A DNA stretch of 64,000 nt from JAUXFK01 sp034189035 (GTDB taxonomy: Bacteria > Desulfobacterota > UBA8473): assembly GCA_034189035.1 (NCBI GenBank), contig JAXHVA010000002.1:36684-100683 (forward strand), given 5' to 3'. This document shows positions 28,744 to 38,967 of this stretch, piece by piece. Under the pieces are notes generated by a model that searched no databases, was not told the DNA's origin, and saw nothing but the letters and a program-made list of their open reading frames with translations. The number at the start of each line of letters is the position of its first letter. The first letter of the stretch is position 1. Both the position numbers and the translations under genes were made by a program.

Positions 28744-29196
28744 ATGAGGATTACAAGAAGAAGGCAGTATCTAACCAACAAGAGATACCAATTCAGATCT
28801 CTGGGCATGTTTTTGACACTCGTTTTTTTTGCAGTTATTGTATCCGTTTTTTCAACCCATTACTTCATATTATCAGCTGTTGTTAATGAAATGGAACAAA
28901 GCGGCAAGTATATAACCGCGGAGAGGTATTTTTCGATAACAATAAAGCCTCTGTTCATCATTGTACCGGTAATATTGGTGCTTTTTAGCCTTTACGCAAT
29001 ATTTTACTCACACCGTACTGCTGGCGCTCTTCATCGACTAAAACAGTGTTTTAAAATGGTTGAGCAAGGTGAGTTTCCTGACAAATTAGAATTTCGTAAG
29101 TACGATGAAATTCGTGATATTGCTGAGAGCTTTAACGATATGGTGGAAGGGCTGAAAAAGAGGTGTGGCGATAAAGATGATTGTCTAAAGGTTTAG
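28744..29196 (+). CDS. Membrane protein with HAMP domain, no output domain
   Basis: A 150-residue protein with two membrane segments (about residues 20-43 and 68-90) around a short periplasmic loop, followed by a HAMP linker (HRTAGALHRLKQCFKMVEQG and FRKYDEIRDIAESFNDMVEG). It ends without a kinase, cyclase or chemotaxis output domain, so it may act on a partner by protein contact. The ATG at 28744 follows AAGGAAGG. Its last 65 bases overlap the thiL 3' end on the other strand. Confidence 0.8.
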   Translation: MRITRRRQYLTNKRYQFRSLGMFLTLVFFAVIVSVFSTHYFILSAVVNEMEQSGKYITAERYFSITIKPLFIIVPVILVLFSLYAIFYSHRTAGALHRLKQCFKMVEQGEFPDKLEFRKYDEIRDIAESFNDMVEGLKKRCGDKDDCLKV

Positions 29197-30199
29197 AAAA
29201 ATGATCGAACCCTTTTCTTTTGACCGTATATCTCTGGCCGTTTCTATCTAAGACTGTGATTCCACTTTTCTGTTCGACAATCTCTCCGATATGCGTGATC
29301 TTCGTCTGGAGTAGAGGTTGTATCCTCCTAAGCATGTCTATTTTTCTTCTATCGACTGTGAATAAGAGTTCATAGTCCTCTCCTCCGCTTAAAGGCATTT
29401 CCATTGGTTTATCTGTAAATAGCAGTGAATACTCTTGAAATGCACTTGAAAGAGGGAGTTTCTCTTTCCATATTTTTGCACCTACATTACTCTGGTTACA
29501 GATATGTCCGAGATCAGATATGAGGCCATCACTGATATCAATCATGGCTGTGGCAATACGGTTTTTCGCAATCAACACACTCTCAGAAGTCCTTGGAGTT
29601 GGGCAAAGGTGCTTTTCTATAAGCTCCTTGAAGATCTCTTCGACCTTAAGGCGGTTGCTTTCCATGAGAATCTTAAACCCCAATGCAGAGTCTCCCAGGT
29701 TTCCGGTTACAAATATTTGATCTTCAATCTGGGCGTTATCACGAAAGATCACATCACCTGTAAAGGCTTCTCCGAGTAAAGTAATGTTAATGATGAACTG
29801 ATCGGGAGAGAAAGATGTATCGCCACCGATGATGAAGGTTTGACAGGAATCGGAGACTTCACGGATGCCGTGTGTAAATTCATCTATAAATTCTACAGAC
29901 AACCTTGGGGGGATACCCAAGGAGATCAAGAAAAATCTTGGGACGCCTCCCATAGCAGCAATATCACTGATATTTACGGCTAACGCCTTCTTTCCTAAAT
30001 TGTAGGCAGAGGTAAAACGCAGGTCAAAGTGAACCCCTTCAATGAGGGTATCAGTAGTGGAGAGTAATGCCTTTCCTTTTTGAATATCAGTAACAGAGGC
30101 ATCATCGCCTATACCCTTTATGATATCTTTATGGGGGAGGGAGAGTTTACTTTGTATCCTTTCTATCAGCCCGAATTCCCCCACCTCTTTGATCTCCAA
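29132..30199 (-). CDS. thiL: Thiamine-monophosphate kinase
   Basis: A 355-residue ThiL that makes thiamine pyrophosphate from the monophosphate. EVGEFGLIERIQ at the start, IGDDASVTDI, STDTLIEGVHFDL, AVNISDIAAMGGVPRFFLIS and IDISDGLISDLGHIC are the ATP/Mg-binding signatures. It is somewhat longer than usual (about 310-335) because of the C-terminal tail, which overlaps the convergent HAMP gene. The start lies inside the 3' end of lon (53-bp overlap), which suggests coupled translation. Confidence 0.94.
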   Translation of the reverse strand: MEIKEVGEFGLIERIQSKLSLPHKDIIKGIGDDASVTDIQKGKALLSTTDTLIEGVHFDLRFTSAYNLGKKALAVNISDIAAMGGVPRFFLISLGIPPRLSVEFIDEFTHGIREVSDSCQTFIIGGDTSFSPDQFIINITLLGEAFTGDVIFRDNAQIEDQIFVTGNLGDSALGFKILMESNRLKVEEIFKELIEKHLCPTPRTSESVLIAKNRIATAMIDISDGLISDLGHICNQSNVGAKIWKEKLPLSSAFQEYSLLFTDKPMEMPLSGGEDYELLFTVDRRKIDMLRRIQPLLQTKITHIGEIVEQKSGITVLDRNGQRYTVKRKGFDHFSKPLDNHLYRHTSFSALPPYR

Positions 30200-32549
30200 G
30201 CTTAATTTCCTTTATAAATGCTACTTTTAATATGTCATCCATATTCCTTGCGGGTATGAAGCGGATCTTTTTTCTTATGTTTTTTGGTATTTCGTCAAGA
30301 TCCTTCTTGTTTCTTTCCGGTATAATTATCGTTCGAATATCCGCCCTCAATGCAGCCAGAGTCTTTTCTTTGAGCCCTCCGACCGGAAGGACTCTCCCTC
30401 TTAGGGTTATTTCGCCGGTCATCGCAATATCTTTCTTTACAGAGGTCTTTGAAAGTGCAGAGATCAAGGCAATGGCGATTGTGACTCCTGCAGACGGCCC
30501 ATCTTTTGGGATAGCTCCAGCAGGGACATGTATATGAGTGTCCTGTTTTTCGTAAAAATCGGGGTTCAAGTTCAGCTCATCTGCCTTTGAACGGGCGTAA
30601 CTCAAGGCTGCCTGAGCCGATTCTTTCATGACATCACCGAGATGCCCTGTAAGGATCAGATTTCCTTTCCCTTTCATGGTAGATGCTTCTACATGAAGGA
30701 TCTCCCCCCCTGATTGTGTCCAGGCAAGACCGGTTGCAACCCCAGCCTCATCGATTGCCTGTTCCTCTTCGGGCAAGTGTTTCGGTGGCCCCAGGTATTT
30801 ATGGATATTCCCCTTATTTACCTTAAAATTCCCTTTTTCCCCTTCAGCGATTCTACGGGCTACTTTTCTGCAAACAGATGCAATCTCTCGTTCAAGGTTT
30901 CTCAGCCCGGCTTCATGGGTATAATGGGAGATCATATGCAGGATGGCCTTGTCTGATATTGTAGTGCTTTTTTCTGTAATTCCGTTTTCTTCCAGTTGTC
31001 TTGGAAGTAAGAATTTCCTGGCGATCTTCAGCTTTTCTTCTTGGGTATATCCAGATAGGGTTATGACTTCCATGCGATCTTTCAGCGCGGGGATAATCGG
31101 ATCTACTAGGTTTGCTGTAGTGATAAACATTACATTTGAAAGATCAAAAGGAACATTCAGGTAGTGGTCACTGAAGGCAAAGTTCTGTTCAGGGTCGAGC
31201 ACTTCCAGCAAAGCAGCAGATGGATCCCCCCTGAAATCAGCGCCTACTTTATCTATCTCATCCATCATGAAGACAGGATTGTTTGAACCTGCCAGTTTGA
31301 TACCCTGGATTATCCGCCCTGGTAATGCACCTACATAAGTTCTTCTGTGCCCTCTAATCTCTGCCTCATCCCGAATTCCTCCGAGGGATATCCTTGTAAA
31401 CTTCCGTCCCAGTGCTCTGGCAATCGATCTTCCGAGAGAAGTCTTTCCTACACCCGGTGGGCCTACAAAACACAGGATAGGTCCTCTCTTCTTTTCGCTG
31501 AGCTTTCGAACTCCGAGATATTCAAGTATCCTTTCTTTTACCTTTTCCAGGTTATAATGATCCTCATCCAGTACCCTTTGGGCGTCTTTGATGTCAAGAT
31601 TATCCTTAGTTGCATGGCTCCAAGGAAGTTCTACGAGCCAATCGAGGTATGTTCTCACTATAGAGGCCTCTGCTGCATCTGGGTGCATATGTTCGAGTCT
31701 CTCAAGCTGTTTATTGGTCTCTTTCTCTACCCCTTTAGGCATCTTTGCGTCTTTAATCTTCTTGTTGAACTCACTTATTTCTTTCGCTCTTTCATCTTCT
31801 TCCCCCAGCTCGTTCTTGATTGCCCGAAGTTGCTCTCTTAAGAAGTATTCTCGCTGGGTTTTAGTCATCTCCTCTTTTGCCTGGGATTGTATCTTTGCCT
31901 GCATAGTGGATAGCTCTACTTCTTTACCCAAAAGCTCGTTGACCTTTACAAGACGGTCAATTGGGTCAAAGATATTCAATATCTGTTGCGCTTCCTCAAT
32001 CTTCAGTGTCAGGTTTGAGGCGATCATATCCGCCAGTCTTCCGGGGTCTTCTATATTATTGAGTATCATAAGAATATCTGAGGAGAGCATACCCCTTAGG
32101 GAAAGAATCTTTTCACTTTGATCCTTAACGTTTCTCATCAGGGCTTCTACTTCGAGAGGCAATTCAGAGAAAGTAGGCTCTTTGATCTCTTTAATCTTTA
32201 CAATATAAAAAGGGTCTTTCTGAATATACTCTTCTATTTTGGCCTTTGTGAGCCCTTGAACCAGGAGCTTTATCCTGCCGTCGGGGAGCTTTAACATCCG
32301 CATGATTGTAGCTACTGTCCCGATAGGATGGATGACTTCTGGCAAGGGATTTTCGATGCCAGGGTCCTTCTGTGTGGCTAAAAAAATCAAACGATCCTTT
32401 AGTAAGGCTTCATCCACTGCCTTGATGGACCTATCTCTGCCGACGAATAATGGAAGGATCATGTATGAAAAAATTACGATGTCTCTCACTGGGAGCAAAG
32501 GTAATGTTTCTGGGAGCTCAATATCATCTTTTCTTATATCATAATCCAT
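30147..32549 (-). CDS. lon: ATP-dependent protease Lon
   Basis: An 800-residue LonA protease: N-terminal substrate-binding domain (PLLPVRDIVIFSYMILPLFV), helical linker, AAA+ module (Walker A GPPGVGKTSLGRS, Walker B PVFMMDEIDKVG) and the C-terminal peptidase with catalytic Ser in PKDGPSAGVTIAIAL and Lys in SVKKDIAMTGEI. Length and order match the family. It degrades misfolded and regulatory proteins in the cytoplasm. Confidence 0.96.
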   Translation of the reverse strand: MDYDIRKDDIELPETLPLLPVRDIVIFSYMILPLFVGRDRSIKAVDEALLKDRLIFLATQKDPGIENPLPEVIHPIGTVATIMRMLKLPDGRIKLLVQGLTKAKIEEYIQKDPFYIVKIKEIKEPTFSELPLEVEALMRNVKDQSEKILSLRGMLSSDILMILNNIEDPGRLADMIASNLTLKIEEAQQILNIFDPIDRLVKVNELLGKEVELSTMQAKIQSQAKEEMTKTQREYFLREQLRAIKNELGEEDERAKEISEFNKKIKDAKMPKGVEKETNKQLERLEHMHPDAAEASIVRTYLDWLVELPWSHATKDNLDIKDAQRVLDEDHYNLEKVKERILEYLGVRKLSEKKRGPILCFVGPPGVGKTSLGRSIARALGRKFTRISLGGIRDEAEIRGHRRTYVGALPGRIIQGIKLAGSNNPVFMMDEIDKVGADFRGDPSAALLEVLDPEQNFAFSDHYLNVPFDLSNVMFITTANLVDPIIPALKDRMEVITLSGYTQEEKLKIARKFLLPRQLEENGITEKSTTISDKAILHMISHYTHEAGLRNLEREIASVCRKVARRIAEGEKGNFKVNKGNIHKYLGPPKHLPEEEQAIDEAGVATGLAWTQSGGEILHVEASTMKGKGNLILTGHLGDVMKESAQAALSYARSKADELNLNPDFYEKQDTHIHVPAGAIPKDGPSAGVTIAIALISALSKTSVKKDIAMTGEITLRGRVLPVGGLKEKTLAALRADIRTIIIPERNKKDLDEIPKNIRKKIRFIPARNMDDILKVAFIKEIKLGDQRGGGIRADRKDTK

Positions 32550-33041
32550 ATCTGTCTCCTTACTTCAATATAATTATATCAAACTTTATATAATGATATG
32601 TTCGATAAAGTCAAGGTATTTGGATAGGCGAAGGGAGTAAGTCATCGAAAAAGTTTTTATATCTGTCAGATTATTTGCTACAGGGCATTTGGGTAGATTT
32701 TTAAGGAACATTTCCGCGTTCTCTTTATTTAATATCCGGTTATGCAGGATTAAATAGGACGTTCTAATTCAAAGATCCCCCCTGGCTTTAATATTGAGGA
32801 AATCTTTTGCACGATTCAGATACGCTTTCTCATTTCTTTACTTGGATAAGTTTGCCGGATGAACTCACTATAGTAACAAAAAGACGATGAGACAATTGAT
32901 AAAATTATACAAAAACTTTGGAATTTTAGATAAATTATGTTATCTTGAACTTGATATACAGCCTTTTTTCTCTGAAAAAAGATATGAAATATAATCTATG
33001 TTACTGTACCATAATTTTTTATATGGATTTAAGGAGGAGGG
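32550..33041. other. Divergent intergenic region lon/ssb
   Basis: About 490 bp, AT-rich, with no open frame that looks coding. It must hold the promoters of lon (minus) and ssb-alaS (plus). An AT-rich inverted repeat CTTTTTTC...GAAAAAAG sits at about 32963-32981, near the ssb side. I see no clear heat-shock promoter for lon and no RNA gene. Confidence 0.4.
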
Positions 33042-33455
33042 ATGTCAGTTAATAAGGTAATACTGGTAGGAAGGTTAGGGGCAGACCCTGAGATGAAATA
33101 TACCAGTGAAGGAACAGCCGTAGCGACCTTTAGAATCGCTACCACTAAGAAATGGACAAATCAAAACGGAGAAAAGGAAGAGAGGACCGAGTGGCATCGT
33201 ATTGTAGCCTGGAGAAGGCTGGGTGAGATTTGTGGGGAGTATTTATCAAAGGGGAGACAGGTCTATATTGAGGGAGAGTTGCAGAGCCGCTCATGGGAAG
33301 ATAAGGATGGCATAAGGAGGTGGGTAACTGAAGTTGTTGCCTTCAATATGCAGATGCTTGGAGGTCCTTCAGACAAGCCTAGAATGAAGAATGACTATGG
33401 TGAGGGCATTGATAAGGGCATGCTCTTTGATTCGGAAGATGATATTCCTTTCTAA
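33042..33455 (+). CDS. ssb: Single-stranded DNA-binding protein
   Basis: A 137-residue SSB with the OB fold (SVNKVILVGRLGADPEMKYT, residues 1-110) and a short linker ending in the acidic tip DSEDDIPF, which recruits repair and replication proteins. The linker is short compared with E. coli SSB (178 residues). AAGGAGGAGG precedes the ATG. It lies 22 bp before alaS and is probably co-transcribed with it. Confidence 0.95.
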   Translation: MSVNKVILVGRLGADPEMKYTSEGTAVATFRIATTKKWTNQNGEKEERTEWHRIVAWRRLGEICGEYLSKGRQVYIEGELQSRSWEDKDGIRRWVTEVVAFNMQMLGGPSDKPRMKNDYGEGIDKGMLFDSEDDIPF

Positions 33456-33477
33456 AGTATGCTGATGAGGATTGCTT

Positions 33478-36147
33478 ATGACTGGCAGTGAAATAAGACA
33501 GTGTTTTTTGAAGTACTTCGAAAAGAGGGGGCATTCGATTGTAAAGAGTTCATCACTGATTCCCAAAAATGATCCGACGTTGCTTTTTAACAATGCCGGG
33601 ATGGTTCAATTTAAAAGGGTGTTTTTAGGTGAAGAGAAGTTGGGGTACAATCGCGCTGTAACATCTCAAAAATGTGTAAGGGCAGGAGGCAAGCATAATG
33701 ACCTGGAAAATGTGGGGATGACCGCCCGTCATCACACTTTCTTTGAGATGTTAGGCAACTTTTCTTTTGGTGATTATTTTAAGGAAGATGCCATTTCTAT
33801 GAGTTGGGAGTTTTTGACCGAAGAGCTGGGCCTATGCAAAGACAGATTGTGGATTACTGTTTATGAGGATGATGATGATGCACATGACTTATGGCAGGAT
33901 AGGATTGGAATACCAGAGGAAAAGATTGTTAGAATGGGAGAAGAAGACAACTTTTGGTCTATGGGAGATACAGGCCCTTGCGGCCCCTGTTCAGAGATCC
34001 TGATCGACCAGGGAGCGGATTTGGGGTGTAAAAAACCCACATGTAAAGTAGGGTGTGATTGTGATCGGTTTTTAGAACTCTGGAATCTGGTATTTATGCA
34101 GTTTGACCGTAATGCGAAAGGGGCATTGACTCCTTTACCTCAACCGAGTATTGATACAGGTATGGGATTAGAGAGGATTACCGCTGTGGTTCAAGGGGTT
34201 AAGAGCAATTATGAGACAGACCTTTTCATGACATTAATAAACTTTGTAGCGGAGATTTCAAATGGCAAATATAGGAACAATGAGAAGAAAGATATCTCGT
34301 TGAAAGTGATAGCCGATCATAGTCGTGCCATAGCATTTCTTATAGGAGATGGTGTGCTTCCTTCCAATGAAGGAAGGGGCTATGTTCTAAGGCGTATTAT
34401 GAGAAGGGCTGCCCGTTATGGGAAGATACTCGGTATTGACAGACCTTTTTTGTATAGAGTTTCGGACGTTGTCATTGACGTTATGAAGGAGGCTTACCCT
34501 GAGATTGCAGATGCAAGGAATTATATAGCTAAGCTCATATACAATGAGGAAGAACGTTTCTGCCATACTCTCGATAAAGGCCTTTCCATATTGAATGAAG
34601 AGATTGAAAGACTGAAGGGGAGCGGTAAGATACAGATACCGGGTGATTTGCTCTTTAAGCTTTACGATACCTATGGATTTCCAGCGGATCTTGTCTATGA
34701 TGTCGCAAGGGAACAAGGGGCAACTGTCGATGAAAAAGGGTTTGAAGAGGCCATGGAGGAACAGAGGCAAAGAGCAAGAGAATCCTGGAAAGGATCAGGT
34801 GAAGACGATGTCTTGGAAATATATAGAACATTAGCAAAAGATAAGATTAAATCGTCTTTTTCTGGCTATGAAAGAGATGGTTTTGATATATTAGAGAATG
34901 TTTTAACTATTATTAAGGCTGGCAGAGAGGTGGAGTGTGCTTTTGAAGGTGACTGTGTCGAAGTTGTAACCGGAAGGACCCCCTTTTATGGAGAATCGGG
35001 CGGACAGGTTGGAGATACTGGGACTATTGAAGGGGGGTCTCTCTTTTTGGAGATAAAAGATACATTGAGGCCGCTTCCTGATTTAATCCTCCATAGAGGA
35101 AAGATAAAAAAGGGATCCCTTAAAAAGGGTGACAGAGTAACTTTTCATCTCAATACCGATCGGCGATTAAAGATTGCCATCAACCATACAACTACACACC
35201 TCCTCCACTCTGCCCTAAGAGAGGTACTGGGAGATCATGTGAAACAGTCAGGGTCTCTTGTTGCTCCAGAAAGGCTGCGTTTTGACTTTACCCATTTTTC
35301 TCAAATAACAGACAGGGAGCTTATTCGAATAGAGGGGCTGGTCAATCAAAGGATTCGAGATAATATAGATGTGAATATAGAAACGATGGATATGAAAAAG
35401 GCAATGGAGAGTGGAGCCATAGCCCTTTTTGGGGAGAAGTACAGTGATGAGGTTAGGGTCGTTGAAGTTCCTGGATACAGTAAGGAACTCTGTGGAGGGA
35501 CTCATGTAAAGCGTACAGGGGATATAGGCCTTTTTAAGGTAATAAATGAATCCGGTATTGCAGCTGGAGTGAGGAGGATAGAGGCATTAACCGGTGAAGA
35601 TGCACTGGAATATATAAACAGGCAAGAGGACCAGTTAAAAGAGATTGGTGCGCTACTTAAAACCGGGAAGTATGAGCTTGTCGACAAAGTAGAGAAACTT
35701 ATCTTGAATAAGAAGAATCTGGAAAAGGAGGTGGATACTCTTAAGAGCAGACTTGCAAGCAGACTCTCAGGAGATATATTAGATGGAGTAAAAGATGTCA
35801 GCGGAATTAAGGTCCTGGCTGCCAAGGTGAATATTGATAATCCAAAAGGATTGAGGGACTTTGCTGATAAATTGAAGGATCGCTTAGGCTCAGGGATTAT
35901 TCTCTTAGCTGGGCAGAAGGATGGTAATGTCCTTCTGGTCCTTGTTGTGACAAAGGATCTTATTCATAGGTTTAATGCAGGGAAAATAATAAAAGATGTA
36001 GTAAAATCGGTTGGTGGTAGCGGAGGGGGTAGAGCTGATATGGCTCAGGCAGGAGGCAACAATATAGAGGGCATTGATAAGGCAATAGAGAGTGTATATG
36101 ATATAGTGAAAAGGACGGTCGCTACTAGAGTTTTGAAAGAAGCTTAA
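33478..36147 (+). CDS. alaS: Alanyl-tRNA synthetase
   Basis: An 889-residue class II aminoacyl-tRNA synthetase. Order: catalytic core (FFEMLGNFSFGDYFKEDAI; GMGLERITAVVQG), tRNA-recognition region, editing domain with the zinc/catalytic motifs NHTTTHLLHSALR and ELCGGTHVKRTGDIG, and a C-terminal oligomerisation domain with glycine-rich GGSGGGRADMAQAGG near residues 840-855. The ATG at 33478 has GATGAGG eight bases upstream; the TTG two codons earlier is less likely. The 3' end overlaps bamD on the other strand by 23 bp. Confidence 0.96.
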   Translation: MTGSEIRQCFLKYFEKRGHSIVKSSSLIPKNDPTLLFNNAGMVQFKRVFLGEEKLGYNRAVTSQKCVRAGGKHNDLENVGMTARHHTFFEMLGNFSFGDYFKEDAISMSWEFLTEELGLCKDRLWITVYEDDDDAHDLWQDRIGIPEEKIVRMGEEDNFWSMGDTGPCGPCSEILIDQGADLGCKKPTCKVGCDCDRFLELWNLVFMQFDRNAKGALTPLPQPSIDTGMGLERITAVVQGVKSNYETDLFMTLINFVAEISNGKYRNNEKKDISLKVIADHSRAIAFLIGDGVLPSNEGRGYVLRRIMRRAARYGKILGIDRPFLYRVSDVVIDVMKEAYPEIADARNYIAKLIYNEEERFCHTLDKGLSILNEEIERLKGSGKIQIPGDLLFKLYDTYGFPADLVYDVAREQGATVDEKGFEEAMEEQRQRARESWKGSGEDDVLEIYRTLAKDKIKSSFSGYERDGFDILENVLTIIKAGREVECAFEGDCVEVVTGRTPFYGESGGQVGDTGTIEGGSLFLEIKDTLRPLPDLILHRGKIKKGSLKKGDRVTFHLNTDRRLKIAINHTTTHLLHSALREVLGDHVKQSGSLVAPERLRFDFTHFSQITDRELIRIEGLVNQRIRDNIDVNIETMDMKKAMESGAIALFGEKYSDEVRVVEVPGYSKELCGGTHVKRTGDIGLFKVINESGIAAGVRRIEALTGEDALEYINRQEDQLKEIGALLKTGKYELVDKVEKLILNKKNLEKEVDTLKSRLASRLSGDILDGVKDVSGIKVLAAKVNIDNPKGLRDFADKLKDRLGSGIILLAGQKDGNVLLVLVVTKDLIHRFNAGKIIKDVVKSVGGSGGGRADMAQAGGNNIEGIDKAIESVYDIVKRTVATRVLKEA

Positions 36148-36880
36148 TCGCCTCGCTGGTGTATTTGCTTTTTGGATGTTCTTTTGCCAAGAGCATTAAA
36201 GTATCCTTTGCCTTTTCTTTTTCTTTTAAAGAAATATAGGATTTTGCGATATAGAGATATGCCTTGTCTATTTTACTCGAACCTGGGAATCTTTCTATAA
36301 TTCTGTTGAACCGAATCAGAGCTGCTTTGTACTTCTTTGTCTTAAAGTAAAGATGCCCTACATAAAGCTCATGAGATGCCAGCTTATCATTACAGATTCT
36401 TAGCTTCTCTTTCGCATGGATTGCATGAGTCTCAGATGGATATTTTGAGATGAGGTATTCAAAGTGAACAGCAGCTTTTTCAGTAGATGTCTGATCACGG
36501 TCTATAGACAATATCTGGTTGAAATGGCACATGCCTATTTTGTATATTACATATGGTATTGCTTTGTTTGTAGGGTGAAGTTTTCTGAAGTCTTCATAGT
36601 AGAAGAGGGCATCAGTGTACTCTTTATCGCGATAGTATGAGTCAGCGATTCGCAGTTCAGCTGTAATGCTGTATTTACTTAGGGGATAATTGTCTTTGAC
36701 TTTTTGAAAGGCAATGCGAGCTTTATCGTATTTTTTATCATTATAGTAAGTTATCGCTTTGTTAAATAACACCTCTGCAGAGCTGTCTTTTTTTTCCTTT
36801 GTCGTTGAACAGCCGGTTATTGACAGTATCAGAACCAGTATCCATATGAAATCGTATCTCCTTATGAATCCTGTCATCAT
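36125..36880 (-). CDS. bamD: Outer-membrane assembly lipoprotein BamD
   Basis: A 251-residue lipoprotein with a signal ending in SITGCSTTKEKK and five TPR-like repeats (for example AEVLFNKAITYYNDKKYDKA, KYSITAELRIADSYYRDKEY, SSKIDKAYLYIAKSYISLKE). This is BamD/YfiO, the essential partner of BamA in outer-membrane protein insertion. Length fits (about 240-280). The start region has a G-tract (GGGGGGG) just upstream that can serve as ribosome-binding site. Confidence 0.88.
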   Translation of the reverse strand: MMTGFIRRYDFIWILVLILSITGCSTTKEKKDSSAEVLFNKAITYYNDKKYDKARIAFQKVKDNYPLSKYSITAELRIADSYYRDKEYTDALFYYEDFRKLHPTNKAIPYVIYKIGMCHFNQILSIDRDQTSTEKAAVHFEYLISKYPSETHAIHAKEKLRICNDKLASHELYVGHLYFKTKKYKAALIRFNRIIERFPGSSKIDKAYLYIAKSYISLKEKEKAKDTLMLLAKEHPKSKYTSEAIKLLSKL

Positions 36881-37105
36881 TATACCCCCCCCCTGTAATC
36901 ATCATGCGGTTTCTTTTGTACAGAAGTTTAGGATATTTACTAAAGGATGTCAATGGATTTCCTTTGGAATTCTATTGCTAGTGTCGTGTCATGATGCCCT
37001 CCGTTGGATCAAAGAATGTTATATTATCGCCTTCTCAGCATTGATAGACAATCAATGACGCATTCATCAATCAAGTAGGAGAAGGTTTCTATTTAGCATA
37101 GAAAA

Positions 37106-38395
37106 CTACCAGTTTGCCACATTACTATTTTGGGTAGAATCGAAAAGGCCGTTTTTATAAGATGTCCTGGTCTTTGGAGGTGGGGCTATCATCCGTTTAG
37201 CAATAATCACTACTCCAGAATCAGTTACAAAAAACCGCTCTCTGTCTGTATCCAGGTCATATCCTATCTCTGTTCCTGGGGGTATTTTTATTCCCTTATC
37301 TATAATGGCCCTTTTGATTTTAGAATTTCTGCCTATATCTACACCCTCCATTAGGATTGACTCACTTACCGCTGCGAAACTGTTGACCCGAACTTGAGGT
37401 GACAAAACTGAGTTTTGGACCCTTCCGCCATTGATTATACATCCTCCAGAAACGATAGAGTTGATACATCGACCCAACCTTCCTGCAGGGTATTCATATT
37501 CGAATACAGTCTTTGCTGGAGGATACTGTCCTTGATATGTACGTATAGGCCAGTTCGTATCATAGAGGTCTAGCTCAGGATTTGGTGTGGCTATATCCAT
37601 ATTGGCCTCATAGTAGGCATCTATGGTTCCTACATCCCTCCAATATTTGTATTCTTTCTTTTGCTCATTACTAAAGTCATATGCAAATACCCTGGCTTTG
37701 TGTATCATCTCAGGGATGACATCTCTGCCAAAATCATGATGGCTTTCTTTATGAGCATCCTCCTCAAGGAACTCTCTTAAAACATCGGTACTGAATATAT
37801 AAATACCCATATTTGCATAGAGTGTTTTATAATTATCGAATGAGGTCTCGACATTTTCGGGCTTCTCTTTAAAGTCGATTATTCTCTTGTTTCGATCCAC
37901 CTTCATAATCCCAAAGCGGGATGCGTTACATTGATTTATCTCTATAGTACTCACAGTGGCATCAGCCCCTTTCTCTTCATGAAATTCAAGCATCCTGAAG
38001 TAGTCCATTTTGTATATATGATCTGCTGAGAGAATGAGAAGATATTTGGGGTTTACTGTATCCATAAAGTATAAATTCTGATATATGCTATCAGCTGTCC
38101 CTTTATACCAATCTCCGTTGGTCCTCATCTGAGGAGGGATAGGAAATATGTACTCATCAATTTCTGAACCGAATATGTTCCATCCGAGTCTAAGGTGCCG
38201 TTCCAAGGATAAAGATTTGTACTGTGTAAGAACAGCAATTTTTCGCACATTGGAGTTGATGCAATTACTCAAGGTAAAATCGATTAGCCGGTATATACCT
38301 CCAAAAGGAACTGCCGGTTTGGCTCTATCCATTGTTAATGGAAAGAGCCGCTTTCCATAACCTCCAGCCATTATCATTGCGAGGACTTCCTTCAT
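37106..38395 (-). CDS. glgC: Glucose-1-phosphate adenylyltransferase
   Basis: A 429-residue ADP-glucose pyrophosphorylase for glycogen synthesis. MIMAGGYGKRLFPLTMDRAK is the nucleotide-binding loop, then KPAVPFGGIYRLIDFTLSNC and VLTQYKSLSLERHLRLGW. The catalytic aspartate lies in LILSADHIYKMDY and glucose-1-P binding in KEKPEN. The C-terminal left-handed beta helix begins near residue 300. AGGAGGT precedes the ATG. No other glycogen gene is adjacent. Confidence 0.95.
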   Translation of the reverse strand: MKEVLAMIMAGGYGKRLFPLTMDRAKPAVPFGGIYRLIDFTLSNCINSNVRKIAVLTQYKSLSLERHLRLGWNIFGSEIDEYIFPIPPQMRTNGDWYKGTADSIYQNLYFMDTVNPKYLLILSADHIYKMDYFRMLEFHEEKGADATVSTIEINQCNASRFGIMKVDRNKRIIDFKEKPENVETSFDNYKTLYANMGIYIFSTDVLREFLEEDAHKESHHDFGRDVIPEMIHKARVFAYDFSNEQKKEYKYWRDVGTIDAYYEANMDIATPNPELDLYDTNWPIRTYQGQYPPAKTVFEYEYPAGRLGRCINSIVSGGCIINGGRVQNSVLSPQVRVNSFAAVSESILMEGVDIGRNSKIKRAIIDKGIKIPPGTEIGYDLDTDRERFFVTDSGVVIIAKRMIAPPPKTRTSYKNGLFDSTQNSNVANW

Positions 38396-38625
38396 GATAT
38401 TTAACCTCCTTTATCCCCCCTCTTGTTTGTTTATCTCTTTTTCCCCAGGACTCCCTGAGTCTATGGTTTTACTTTTGAGTGCTGCTATCAAGCTTCAAGG
38501 CTAATCAAATTTAATTGTCGCTTCTTGCGAATCTCTTCACAAAACTAAGCCTTTACAGAGGATCCAATGTGATCTTCGATCTTTTATCAAAGTTATATAC
38601 ATTGTGAACGTATGATCCTGGTATC

Positions 38626-38967
38626 CTATGAGATACATGTTATTCCAAGATTTCTAAAGTTGTTCTGATGATCATCGGGAATCCCCAATACTCCTACTGA
38701 TTGAACCGTTTTCATAAGCTCTCGCAAGACACTCGAAAGTAAAAAAATTCCAAGGTATGTAAACTGATTGATGTTCTTCAAATCAATGGTAAAATATTTA
38801 CACTTGGGAGAAAGGACTTCTCTGATACAAGTGTAAACATCATAAACCTTTTCTGGTGTAAGACCTCCAAATATTTCAATATATGCGTCACTCCCTTTTT
38901 GTTTTATACAAAAATTGAGTATATGATTCAATATATACCTCCTTTCTTTAAAATTCGAGTTTACCAT
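38626..38967 (-). CDS. Stand-alone STAS-like protein
   Basis: A 113-residue protein whose second half (YFTIDLKNINQFTYLGIFLL and SVGVLGIPDDHQNNFRNLGI) follows the anti-sigma-factor antagonist (STAS) fold. The usual phospho-serine after the D-L-x-x-V motif is not obvious: the motif reads NQFTYLGIFLL, with a Thr in the region. It may be an accessory regulator of the stressosome system or of another sigma network. It is isolated, and its downstream gene is glgC. AAAGGAGG precedes the ATG. Confidence 0.65.
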   Translation of the reverse strand: MVNSNFKERRYILNHILNFCIKQKGSDAYIEIFGGLTPEKVYDVYTCIREVLSPKCKYFTIDLKNINQFTYLGIFLLSSVLRELMKTVQSVGVLGIPDDHQNNFRNLGITCIS